Source: Heligmosomoides polygyrus polygyrus (taxonomy: Eukaryota > Nematoda > Chromadorea > Rhabditida > Heligmosomidae). Taken from it: a stretch of DNA of 64,000 bases. Below are positions 22,501 through 32,863 of the stretch, in pieces; within the stretch, counting starts at the first letter, position 1, and every line of letters starts with the position of its first letter. The notes beneath the pieces were generated by a model. The model searched no databases and had not been told where the DNA came from. It saw nothing but the letters and a program-made list of their open reading frames with translations. The DNA is taken from contig OX377201.1 in NCBI GenBank assembly GCA_947396885.1, positions 29,179,923-29,243,922 on the forward strand, given 5' to 3'. Both the position numbers and the translations under genes were made by a program.

Positions 22501-22668
22501 CTTATTATGATGTTTAAAATTCTCGACAATAATTCCCTGCAGAATGCTTTGGCGAAAACGTGTGAGAGCTTAAACAGCTCGTTCCATTGCAAAATCAAGA
22601 CTTGGAACAGCTATCGCAACCTATGATACCGTTGCGGAACTAGTTTTTTTTTTTGGTAAACAGACGTA

Positions 22669-23370
22669 ATGAGTGACGAGTTGAAAGTATTGCTGGCAGC
22701 TGAACCATCCCAAACAGTTCGCGGGATCGCGGAAGAGCTAGTCGTCAGCAATACTGCTGTTACGGATGCTTTGAAACGCTTTGGGAAGGTAGAATTCTCG
22801 AAAAATGGGTGCCCACGAGTTGAGGGAGCGGCAGAATTTGTCACGTTCCGAGATTTGTTCTTCTCTACTTCTATGCAACAAAACTGACCCGTTTTTGGAT
22901 CGAATCATCAAATGTGATTAAAAATGGATTCTGTATGATAACAGGAAACGTTCCGGACTGTGTTGAACGCCAACAAACCTTCCGGGCATTTTCCAGAGGC
23001 GAACATCCACTACAAAAAAGGTGATGGACACTGTGTGGCGGTCGGCGGTACCAAGCTAAACAATCATGGCAGAGTCTTACAGGAAATCATCGAACTGCAC
23101 CGAAAATTGCGTGAACTTCAGCCATCATTGGCCAACAGAAGAGGCCCAAAACCTTACCAATCAGGACCAAGCCGAAACACCTTTCGTGGATTTTGTCGAA
23201 TCTGGACCGCCAAAATTTTTAGCTGATGGAATACGCCGACTGGTGGCCCGTTGGCAAAAGTGTGCTGATTCGAATGGCGTTTATATCGACTAAATCCGAT
23301 AAGATGTGAGAAAGTTATGATAGTTCAAGGTGAAGCACTCAAAACGCCACGAACTTTCCGGACCGCCTAA
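22669..23370 (+). pseudogene. mariner transposase with internal deletion
   Basis: The N-terminal part (22669-22797) has LLAAEPSQTVRGIAEELVVS. A middle part in other frames carries DEKWILYDN-like and ANKPSGHFPEANIHYKK sequence. The C-terminal part (to 23293) reads ETPFVDFVESGPPKFLADGI then WQKCADSNGVYID. The residues between HHWPTEEAQ and NLTNQDQAE are missing, which removes the second and third catalytic acids of the DD34D triad. A TTTCCGG...CCTAA end at 23355-23370 fits a mariner 3' terminal repeat followed by TA. Confidence 0.8.
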
Positions 23371-24349
23371 TATTAGAGAACAAGTAGCGCCAAGCTTTAT
23401 TCATACGTCCCTAAACAATGACTCACTGACCAAATTAGATCGCATCTATAGAACATCTTGAAATTGTTACAAGTAAAATGTTAACCCATAATACCTGAAT
23501 ACAGACATCATCATTATCAGCTGTTGCCGATTAACAGAAAACCAGAAAGCTCAGCTGAAAGAGAACCACGCGAGAAAATCATCAAAGAGAACACAGACAA
23601 CCGACTGCGCCTACTGCAGCGCACTTATTAATGACACACCTGGAGGAATTCCACTGAGCTCTCAGACAGGGCATTTGAAATACAATAACAACACATCTAG
23701 ACGCTACAACTATATCATAGCACAGCGTTATTCAATCCACTCATTCAGGAAGTCCGTGATGGTGTTCGTGTCCCACTTCTCAATGTTCAGCGTCTGCTTC
23801 GTGCTACCCGAATGATCCTGGAACTCGAAAATTTCTCTCTCTTATTCAAATATACAGGGCGATCTCCACGTCAAATTGGACAGTCTACGATGCAAAACTG
23901 ATGCTTCTGAAATCGAAGTGAATAACCTCCAAATCAAAACGCTCTTTTTACATGTTAAACTGCAGGATTTCCAAGATGATACAAGGCGTTAATTATTTAG
24001 TGCATTAAAACATGAAATCGCGCCGTGCACTCAAAAAGTTCACCGCAACTTTTATTTGGTTGATAGTGTAGGTGCGGTTTACATGAAGCACCAAAGTGGG
24101 AATATGTGTGTTCCTTACAACTGTTTTTTTTGTATCGTTTACAGGTGTGAAACTCAGTACAAGAAGAAATTTTGCTATCAATCGAATATTAATCACGACG
24201 TCTTGAACGAGAGCATGGCGCAGCCTCTTCTTTTGGCGTTAAAAATGGCTTCCTTCCCGCTTTTCAAAGCAGGCTTTAAACCATTATTTTTCCTCGGAAA
24301 ATAGGCATTTCAAAAAATTTCAAACAATTCTTCACTTATTGTGAAGCTA
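23371..24349. other. No gene; one Rep-C copy
   Basis: Unclassified DNA apart from the Rep-C copy at 23867-23960. Confidence 0.4.
23867..23960 (-). repeat. Rep-C interspersed repeat copy
   Basis: The reverse complement reads AAAGAGCGTTTTGATTTGG, a CTTCGATTTCAGAAGC block and GACTGTCCAATTTGACGTG. Four other copies share these three blocks in order. Confidence 0.5.
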
Positions 24350-25073
24350 TTGGGGTGGGCCAAAAGTATTGTGACAAATTCAACAAATTTCTTTATCTCT
24401 TAATAATAACTCAATTACAAGTCAACGGTGCTGAGGAATGTATTCGCCATTAAGGTCAACAACCTTGCTGCCATCGATCAGCCAAATTCCTGATCCCATC
24501 CTTCCAGAATTGCTTAGGCCTGGTGCTGATCCACTGCTCCTTACAGTTGTCGAGGTCTTCTTGGGTCCTTGTCCCTTCCTACCGTGAAGTCCTATAGGTT
24601 CAAGAAGTAGTGGTAGTCGCATGGAGAGATGTCCGGCGAATATGGTTGGTGAGGCATGTGAACCTAGCCCAGCTGAGCAAGCTTATCCGTGGTCAGTTTT
24701 GCCCAATATGGTGCGGACTCAAAAGCTCAGAAGGTGCTTCCCGCCGTGAACATCCCGCCGAACGATGGTCGGTATCAAGTCACCAGGCCTGAAGGCGTAT
24801 TTCTCATCTTGCGCGACTATTGAGTCCAGGCTGCTAGGGGTTGGGAATTGGGCGGGATTTGCGCGACGCAGGTCGACTCGTCAGCCTGTGGTTTCGGCAT
24901 GAGACAAAGTGGTGTTTTGACATACTCCTGGAAACGGCGAAAGTGGTCACTTCTCTGGTGGCCTTCAGTGTAACAAACAAACATACAACTACGAGAAACA
25001 CGAAACCGGACTCCAGTTACGACATGTATGGGCACGGCATGAAGAGTTACATTACTTTTGGCCCACACCCTAA
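24350..25073 (-). mobile_element. Deleted mariner-family element with TIRs
   Basis: Ends face each other: TTGGGGTGGGCCAAAAGTA from 24350, and the reverse complement TTAGGGTGTGGGCCAAAAGT from 25073. Each is flanked by TA. Transposase pieces lie on the minus strand: HFRRFQEYVKTPLCLMPKPQ, then HMPHQPYSPDISPCDYHFLN (third catalytic Asp region), then FWKDGIRNLADRWQQ and DLNGEYIPQ. The DNA-binding part and first catalytic acid are missing. At 724 bp it is about half a normal mariner and is non-autonomous. Confidence 0.8.
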
Positions 25074-25164
25074 TAGATTAAAGCTGCAAAGCAAGTCACA
25101 CTCACACTTGGACAAAAAAATATTCTAACCGTCTTTAAGAGTATTTAGTATAATACGGAAGGAG

Positions 25165-25250
25165 CTGTCCTTGATTTGAAAGGCGTTCAGTTTGATTTCA
25201 AAAGCTTTAAGCTTTGAAATATCCAATTTGGCGTGAAAATGGTAAATATT
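25165..25250 (+). repeat. Rep-C interspersed repeat copy
   Basis: Contains GATTTGAAAGGCGTTCAG, TTTGATTTCAAAAGCTTTAA and ATATCCAATTTGGCGTGAAA in the Rep-C order. Confidence 0.5.
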
Positions 25251-28016
25251 TATCAGCTCCGTTTGGAGGCGTTACTTTAGCCTTCCTATAGATTCCTCGA
25301 TCACCAGTATTTCAACCGCTCACGGGCTAAAAAAAAACGTCTGCTAGTTCACTACAGGCACCGTTTCGCAACTGCAACAGCCTGTCCTACATCGAGCCAT
25401 CATTATCATGCCCTTCTGCGAGAGTCATCAATATCTATAATGTCTCCACGCTGAGTAAACATAAGCTTGCAAAGAGGTCGACGAACGGTATTTTGTCAGC
25501 TGCTATCACTCACTTGTCCGCTTTAATGGATTCGAAGCAACGAATTCTGCTCCCTTACTAACCGTTGCTCTTAAATTCTTGGACACCCCGACCTGCTATT
25601 TCACAATTGATACCTTAAGGAGCAGCAACAAGTCTACTAATTAAGAAATAAACTGTGAATAGCATTACATCTCCCTGACAGCAACTGCATGCGTTGCTCA
25701 GCCTCCCACGTGTTCTACTACACACCACCTTCCTCAACCATCAGGTAATATAGACGCGTATTCAATTCGAACCGTAGATAAATCGCTCCCATGCAAGTTT
25801 CGTACCATCCCCATGGAAGGGTAGGCCTAAACAGCCGAAGCGGCATATACTCCAAGGATTCTCTCCCTACGAAATTGTCAAATGAACCTTGTACAGTACG
25901 GAGCAACGGCTCGGTGCAAGCTGCCACATACAAGGTTCCTCCAGAGATCGCATATGCCTTACACTAACGGTTTGCCGACTCTGCAGCTCATCGGAATCCC
26001 AAAACTGAAGTCGCGGTTTGAATCCGCTCGCCGCTTTCTGTTTTGCGTAATTGTGGAAGCGCACAAGTATGGTGTAGCAAACATAGAAAATGTAAGGTGC
26101 ACGTCTCATGCAGTTCTCATGACCTTGACAGCATAGATTGGAAGAAATGTAGTGGATTACCAAGGTGCTTAGTTCATAAATGAGGAAGTGTGTGTGCCAC
26201 AAACTAATGGCTTGTATGGGACCACTCGTGATAATCCGCGCACCTCTACAACTCCTACGTTGAGAGAACGCTGTTTAACCCTCAGGCTGTAAAAAAGGAG
26301 CGTTTCGGAACTAATTTGATTACACTTCTCTCTTCTAAACCTGAAAGTGAAAGAAATAAGTTAGGATTAGCAGAGTAAACGCTATATCATACATATGCTT
26401 TTCTACAGACATGCAAAACAGGGAACGGCCAAGGGATTCATACCATCGACGTCATTTCTGAGATCACACAGTTGGATAACCGGTCATGGTTCAGAACACA
26501 TAAGTGATGAGATGAGTCTCCATTCTCCGGAGTGCTCACGTGCCGTCACAGTTGCAATCTGCCTTTTCTGAGGCGAGGAGCTTCTCACCACATACACACG
26601 CCTGAGGCCTTTTAAATAGGGATTTCTGTGGTTAAGTGGCAACGGGCTTGGTTGGGGTGGACACTAATTGGGTGTCAAGCTGGTTTGTGACGGTTACAAG
26701 ACCACGGTTTCCTGCTAACTTCGCGCTTTTCGAAACAGTACTGCTTTGAGTGAGCCCCTACAAGCAAAAGGAATATGCACTCCTTTCGTGCGGTGATTCC
26801 TAATGCAAAATTCTGCTACCACAACAACAACGTTAAGGAACAATGAAGAATAGTATGAACTGTGAGATATTGCGGACAATGAAGTAGAAAGATGAGCCTA
26901 AAATCTAAAGAAACCGCTGAAGAACAACTCCGTCGTCCATGCCGTTGCAACAATGCACTCGTTGGGAAAGGGTCTCAGACGTATGACTGAACGACGATGA
27001 TAAATACCACAGCGTCAGATGAAAGGAAAGTATATTCCATTTTCGTGAGGTCATTGAAAATATCGAGGCAATCCCTTTAAAACATCGAATATGCAGAAAC
27101 TTAAGACACTGCAAAGCAAGGAGTCGAACACCTGACTCCGCACCCGTGAAGCAGTTTGTTTTGTTGTATATCTATAGTGAAATTTCAGTCTAATTCAGTA
27201 AGTTCAAGGGTTCTGCAAAAATAAAGCTTGTTTTTCTACTACGTGAAAGGATGGGGATTCCCAATGTGGTACTCATTTTCGCCATTCAGACATATGCTTT
27301 GCAGGTTAGCAAAATCGTGGAAAAACACCGCCTATCTCATTTTGCTAATGCTATAGAGCTCGAGTTTCACAGATAAAGACAGATTCAACACAAAAAAGCT
27401 CATGGATAAAGTAAAAGACAGCGTAAGTTCCTGTTTGAGAAACACCACGTACTTTAGTTATAGGGTGCCATCGCCAAAGTAATTTGCATGCGTATTTGGC
27501 CTGTACAATAAACTGCGATGTCCAGTCGATAAAACCAATGTTCCATCCTTCTCAGAGAATTTTGGCACAACTTCAAGCAAAAGGCGAGTACGTCGACCAA
27601 ACGCCCGACCAGTCGCTCTCACTCCACTATGAGTATTCCAGCCTGACCCCAATAAGTCTTAACAATAGAAGATGCAGTATCAAAAAAGAAGAAGCAACTG
27701 CAGCTCCAGAAATGCACTCAGAAACCTACTTTTAATACAATCTGTGGTCGAACTCCTCGCACATGACGGACCCGTACTCGACCACCCCATTGTGAGGCCA
27801 TGTCTTCCCTAACAAATGCTGAAAGAAAAGAAAATGATGTTCCAAGTAGCAGTGGGTTTGCAGATTGCATCTGCAACTCTGTACATTGAAAAGCGCTTAC
27901 CTTGAACTTGGGGAAACCGGCCCAGGTTACACTCGCACACTTCAATGTTGGCTAGCGGGAATTTCTGAAACAGCACAATTGGCTACTTGCTGGATTGGTA
28001 CTCGTATGTGGGTTTT
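25251..28016. other. 2.8 kb with no recognised gene
   Basis: A long unclassified stretch. A weak minus-strand SINE-A remnant lies at about 27487-27565 (TGCGTATTTGGCC...). Overlapping open frames on both strands at 25718-26202 and 27458-27945 show no domain or splice-consistent chain. Confidence 0.4.
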
Positions 28017-28029
28017 CTCTGAGAGTATA

Positions 28030-28322
28030 AGGATAAAGGATAAAGGACGGCGTTACTCAATCCCTTCTGGGATGCGCCAGCGCATTCTACTTCTACGGGA
28101 TGTCGTGGAGGCGACATGAATGCGTATTTGGCCATACAATGACTTGCGGTGGCCAGCCGATGAACAAGTCAGCGCTTTATCCTTCCCAGACACGTCTGGT
28201 ACCAATTCACCGACCCCGGAGGGATGGAAGGCTTGGTTGGCCTGGGCGGGAAATCCGAACCAGGAACCTGGTATCGGGTGCACGCGACAGTCGCGCCTCC
28301 TCCGACTGCGCTACACGCGCCC
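28030..28322 (-). repeat. SINE-A, full copy with 13-bp target duplication
   Basis: The tail GGATAAAGGATAAAGG is at low coordinates and the head GACTGCGCTACACGCGCCC at the high end. It is flanked by the identical 13 bases CTCTGAGAGTATA at 28017-28029 and 28323-28335. It carries an intact B-box-like GGAAATCCGAACC (minus strand GGTTCGGATTTCC). Confidence 0.9.
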
Positions 28323-28335
28323 CTCTGAGAGTATA

Positions 28336-29466
28336 TGAAAAAAAATAGTCAACTAGAAATTTCAGTTACACTCAGGAAGAGGGACAAAACATACAGCTGA
28401 TTTGATTTATGTGACTTCAGTTTTACGAGAACGGGAAGACGCAAGAGAATTTCGAACCGTCCATGCATTTTACACAAATGCAGGAAACCTTAGGAAGAAA
28501 CGGAATCCTCGAAACTTGAACTGTTTTGAAATTTTCACTCCTCGATAATCCAAAACCCCGGTGATAAAAAAGTCAAGAGTCCGTGCTGAAGGATACACCT
28601 CGAAGACTAAACGACAGGTTCAGTCTTTCTGCAATTTCTACGATGTCACAATGTTCAAGTAGTGAAGCTTAAGCTGTTCATTCCCGAACTCGACCGCTAT
28701 TCGAGTGAGAAATCAACGCAGGGAGGACAGCGCTATTCCTGTGAGACTTCGTCCCAAACTCCTGTGAAACTCTGCCCCAACCTGCTATTCGACTTCCTTA
28801 CATTGCGAGAAGATATCACAAACCTCGTGCTCATCCTCCTTATCCTTTGTACAACACGCTTGGCAGTCACTGATCAACATTTCAAGGTTGAAATTGCGAA
28901 GCTCGTCACATAAATTGCACTGAAAAAAAGCACAAGCTTAGAAGTAGGCCAATGCAACCAATTAATTCAAATGCAGCAATTTTTGCAAAGATGAAGCACT
29001 TTTGAATGCATGAGAAAATTAGGACCATTCCAATTGCGAATGCGGGGTGCACATGAGGATATTAATCGAAGCAGCTAGGAGAGAACATTACTCCGAGGAT
29101 GTTCACAGTGGCGAAAACATCGCAAAAAATAGCAAACATGGAAAATGGCGTGGTGTGGATGAAACCCTATCCAGTCAGCAGTGGCTCAGGGCAGTAATCG
29201 GTCACCACTCGCCCTTTTTGGCTGGTGCAGTACCAAGAAAAATATGTGAGAAGCCACTCTCAGTCACGAAAAAGGCAAAAACGGGCTATTGCACTAGACT
29301 CAGTTCCAATGTAAAATAATGTAACGATCGGATTATTTCGTTCCATGCACAGTAGTATTCTGATAGCGTTCAAATAGCAAACTGAGGGGCTCATCCTTCC
29401 TCCCCGTTTAACCGTCAATTTGCCCTGCTGCACACACTAATCGTAAGTTTTTATTTTACGGTAACA
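28336..29466. other. No gene recognised
   Basis: AT-rich DNA with two open frames of 80-90 codons (28662-28913 and 29047-29319) that show no motif. Confidence 0.4.
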
Positions 29467-29590
29467 CCGCAAGTCCTGTATGGCCAGTTACACATTCAAT
29501 TGGCTTCCGCGAAATTCCGTAGAATTAGAATGCTATGCGCATCCCGCAGAGATTGGAACCAGCGCAGACCTTTATCCTTTGTGCAGCCTC
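29467..29590 (+). repeat. SINE-A, 3' fragment
   Basis: CGCAAGTCCTGTATGGCCAG, TAGAATTAGAATGC, GCGCATCCCGCAGAGATTG and a CCTTTATCCTTTG tail mark the SINE-A 3' half. Confidence 0.6.
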
Positions 29591-30099
29591 CCTGTGTCCC
29601 TTGTGGAAGGCATAAGCATAGCGAAAAGGAAAATACTCTAAGAAACACCTCTTTTTAAGGCAACAGCATTGGAAGGACCAAAACATCTGAAGCAGATAGA
29701 AAGAAGATAATTCTCACCTTTAGTGATTCTGGGACGAAGCCTGCCGCTCTGCATTCATCGTCTGTCAATTTGTACTCCTCAATCTCCGCCAATCCAAGCA
29801 TAAACCAAGTCAGACTCAATAACGCTATTCGCATTCTGGTGTCTGTAATCGGCTAAACATTGTAATAAACGCTGGTTCAGATAACGAAGCAACGCGATCG
29901 CTTCAGCCGAGTGAACTACTCTGGCCTACAGTCGAGGGGTCATCTTAGATCTAGAAACGGCATGAAGGTATGACAACCATCTAGACTTTTTGTTGAAATG
30001 AGAACACATGCAACACAATGTACAACATAGGGCAGCCACTAGTCTCTCGAGGAAGCCCAGGTGGTTGGAGGTGAGTGCGCCGAGGGGTAGACCGCACGT
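29591..30099. other. No gene recognised
   Basis: Unclassified DNA before the foldback element. Confidence 0.35.
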
Positions 30100-30600
30100 C
30101 CCGTTATGAGCTGGACCGGCACTATTGTACTTTCGGGACTCCAGAGGTCGAAAAAAATTTTCGCCCAAACTTCGTCTAAGGGGTTATTTTGGGTGTTGAT
30201 CACGAATCTGACATCAAGAAAGATCTCGCCAAAGTCGGTGCCACGGCAGAGGAAGCCCTTGATAGGATGAGGTGGCGACAGATTACAAGAACAGCGGACC
30301 CTGCGACAGAGCGGGACTAAAAGCTCAGGAGAAGAAGAAGAAGGTCACGAATCTGACATCCGTTTTTCGCTGGAGTACGGTAGGTTACGGTAGGTGCGGG
30401 TAACTAAGGTAATGGTCACCGATTTCGCCCAAACTCCGGCGTAAAACGAAAAACGGATGTCAGAATCGTGATCGCACCTCAAATAACCCCTGGGCGAAGT
30501 TTGGGCAAAAAAATTTTTTCGACCTCTCCTCGTCCTCTGGAGGGCCGGAAGTACTATAGTCCCGCTGGGCCGCCTAATTGGGATTGCACCAAACCACCAT
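30100..30600. mobile_element. Foldback MITE split by a small LINE insertion
   Basis: The left arm (about 30100-30215) and the right arm (about 30430-30590, reverse complement) share GTACTT.CGG...TCCAGAGG, GAGGTCGAAAAAA, GCCCAAACTTCG, GGGGTTATTT and ATCACGA.TCTGACATC. The left arm resumes after the LINE at 30361 with CGTTTTTCG, which pairs with CGAAAAACG at 30441. Removing the insertion leaves a hairpin-type element of about 355 bp. Confidence 0.65.
30216..30344 (+). pseudogene. Tiny 5'-truncated LINE with 16-bp target duplication
   Basis: One frame reads DLAKVGATAEEALDRMRWRQ then ITRTADPATERD and stop, the C-terminal tail of an RTE-like protein. A GAAGAAGAAG tail follows. The same 16 bases, TCACGAATCTGACATC, lie at 30200-30215 and 30345-30360, so this is a retroposition event. 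Confidence 0.8.
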
Positions 30601-31149
30601 TCGCCAAACATAAAACCCGCGGAAAGAAAGCAGCAACAGGACTGAACGTTGAGATGCGCAATAAGTTACGTCACAAAAGATCAACATCACCGAAGGAGTG
30701 CCGCGATAAGTAGACCACGCCCCATAGTCTAATTCGTTAAATCGAGAACTACGTTTGACGAGCAAATTAGAATGCAATAGAGACAAGCAACGCCAGAAGA
30801 GCCCACTATCTGAAGCTGTGGCTTATTCGACGTTGAATTAGTGCCGCCGGGGCGCCTAAATGCGATTGGAGCGCGTTAGATGTGGAGAGCACCGTGGACT
30901 CGAACTTCCTGGAAACCGCCACGTGCAATGCTGTTTTCAACGCCATGATACATGATCCACCCTATAGAACATCAACAGCGCGGATTTAAGCAGAGAAACA
31001 CTCCGGGAAGCGGCACAGCTACCCGTTTTGGAACTATTCACTTCCTGGGCTAGTTCTCCTAGCTTATGCCTAGATGAAACTGAAACGGAATCCATTGTGC
31101 GACCGGAATGGAGAGACACGCGTGCATAAACCAAAGGATTGTTTCGACC
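30601..31149. other. No gene recognised
   Basis: Unclassified. It may hold the worn N-terminal part of the Penelope-like element, but I could not read RT motifs in it. Confidence 0.35.
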
Positions 31150-32110
31150 TTCCATAGAACTTCAAGTGAAGACCAGGATTATTAGAAGGAGCTGCAAATG
31201 CAAAGGACTAAAGACCACTATTGCAAAACGGAACTCTTGGGTTGGTTTTGTCGATATGTTTACAAATATTCCACACAACATAGTTATTGCAAACATATCC
31301 GAAATTATTAACATTTGCTTTAAAAATTCGAATAAAAAATTTCTGACGGTTAACCGTTACAGATGTTTTTATAGCGACGAAGCCTCACATTCTGGTAACT
31401 ACAGATCATATGCTAAGCAAGACATAATATACATGTTAGATTACTTGTTAAACAACTCCTATTGTAGAGTAGGTAGTTCCATTTATAAACAGATAAAAGG
31501 TGTTCCACAAGGTGGAAATGCTAGCCCAATTATTGCCGACTTAACACTTTCATTTTTTGAATACAAATAGTCATGTAATAAATTCCTTCCCAGTAAGGAG
31601 TTTCACCCTTTCATGTACATGGACGACATATTAATTATTCATAAATTAGAAAATAATTGTATAAACGGTATTATATCAAATACTTATAAAAATTGTCTAG
31701 AAATCAGTAGAACTAATGAAAATTCTGCTGAATGTAATTTCTTGGATTTAGCGATTAATATTTCCGAAGGAGTATTATATACCAAACAATATAATAAAAT
31801 AGATTACTAACTTTAAAGTGATAAGGTTTCCACACTACGATTAATATATAAGCTATCCCCTTAAAACAGCCATAATTTATACGGAAACCCTTCGCATATC
31901 ACGTAATTGCACCAAAAAAGATGATTTCATAAACAGGCTTAGTAGCTTGATATCCTCCCTTATTGAACTAAACTATAATAAAAAAATTATTCTGCAAGGT
32001 GTACTGAAGTGCATTCTTCATAACAAAAGTATCACTTACAAGTATGGTTTTTTAAGCTCATATAAAGAAACTCGCAAATTCATACAAACGCTGCTAGATC
32101 AATTCTAGCC
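31150..32110 (+). pseudogene. Penelope-like reverse transcriptase, AT-rich, broken
   Basis: RT motifs are in order: VGFVDMFTNIPHNIV (motif A; 'FTNIP' is typical of Penelope-like RTs), IKGVPQGGNASPIIADLTLS (motif B) and FMYMDDILII (catalytic YMDD). Then come ECNFLDLAINISEGVLYTK and NKSITYKYGFLSS, ending at TAG about 32108. A stop at 31568, a stop near 31808 and frame changes beyond it break the frame. No GIY-YIG nuclease follows, unlike canonical Penelope elements. Its high AT content contrasts with the RTE copies. Confidence 0.75.
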
Positions 32111-32213
32111 CATTAGCGGTCACCCACGTTGTCTACTCGCCGCAAAGATCACCTCTGGCCCAATAAACAGTGACCTATACTATCTCCCGCCACACTTGAC
32201 CTAGTTAGGGGTG

Positions 32214-32220
32214 TATATAA
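32214..32220 (+). promoter_or_regulatory. TATA-box candidate downstream of the Penelope-like RT
   Basis: GTGTATATAAACCCGGG contains a good TATATAA box about 100 bases after the RT stop and 24 bases before the hairpin at 32244. It could be the internal promoter of the element's terminal repeat. No transcript evidence is available. Confidence 0.35.
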
Positions 32221-32243
32221 ACCCGGGTCTCGGCGCCTAGGAC

Positions 32244-32299
32244 GTACTACAGGTCCCTTCCTGCCCTACTGATGATCCTCGGGGAGATACCTGTAGTAC
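32244..32299 (+). other. Hairpin with hammerhead-like core elements
   Basis: Perfect 11-bp arms GTACTACAGGT (32244-32254) and ACCTGTAGTAC (32289-32299). The C after the left arm makes a GTC triplet. CTGATGA lies at 32269-32275, followed by TCC-TCGG-GGA (a 3-bp stem II) and GATAC where a hammerhead needs GAAAC. No convincing stem I is seen. It may be a decayed hammerhead ribozyme, as known in Penelope-like elements, or a plain hairpin. Confidence 0.35.
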
Positions 32300-32463
32300 C
32301 AATATACCACCATACTCCATTGCAGTAATGAATCCTGTATGGGGCTAAAAGGTGAAACAGGATATCATCTGCACATTCCTTGAAAAAAAACAGCATGCAA
32401 GCTTACCTATTGACAGTGTGCTGGCAGTGCGAAACAGCTGTAGCGAGAGCGGTGAGTGATGAG

Positions 32464-32855
32464 CATTCGTGTGCGTAATGAAGATCTACGATTTTCGGCG
32501 ATTTTTGGCAATTTTTTACGATTCACGATTTACGATATTTGGGGTCGTAAATCGCTAATTTTCGTAAAAGTTATCGATTTACGGGCAACTGACGTCCAAA
32601 TGACATGAAGAGTAGGAAAGATGTGCTCACTTTGCTTCTTCTAAAAGCTCATTCCCGCTTCGTTTAGGCGCTGTTTTTTTACTGTTGTAATGCAGCGCCA
32701 TGACATAATTAATGCACACCATGTAAATATGTGAATAAGTCCGGGATCACCATTAGCGGAAGAACCTGTAGAAACCTAGTTGTACTGCACTACACGTCGG
32801 ATAACTGACGATTTACGATTAGCGAAAATTCGAACTTCATTTGCGACCAGCCCTG
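32464..32855. mobile_element. hAT-type MITE with 8-bp target duplication
   Basis: The element is flanked by GTGATGAG at 32456-32463 and 32856-32863, fitting the nTnnnnAn duplication of hAT elements. The right end reads inward CAGGGCTGGTCGCAAATGAA and the left CATTCGTGTGCGTAATGAAG, so the TIR is degenerate. Subterminal ACGATTTACGAT motifs occur on both sides. There is no coding capacity. Confidence 0.75.
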
Positions 32856-32863
32856 GTGATGAG

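Noticed and set aside
28053..28348. Several 70-80-codon frames with recurring 'GWPGREIRTRNLVSG' or 'FPAQANQAFHPS' sequences
   Set aside because: They recur wherever a SINE-A copy lies (also at 38022, 48112, 53059 and 362) and are translations of that repeat.
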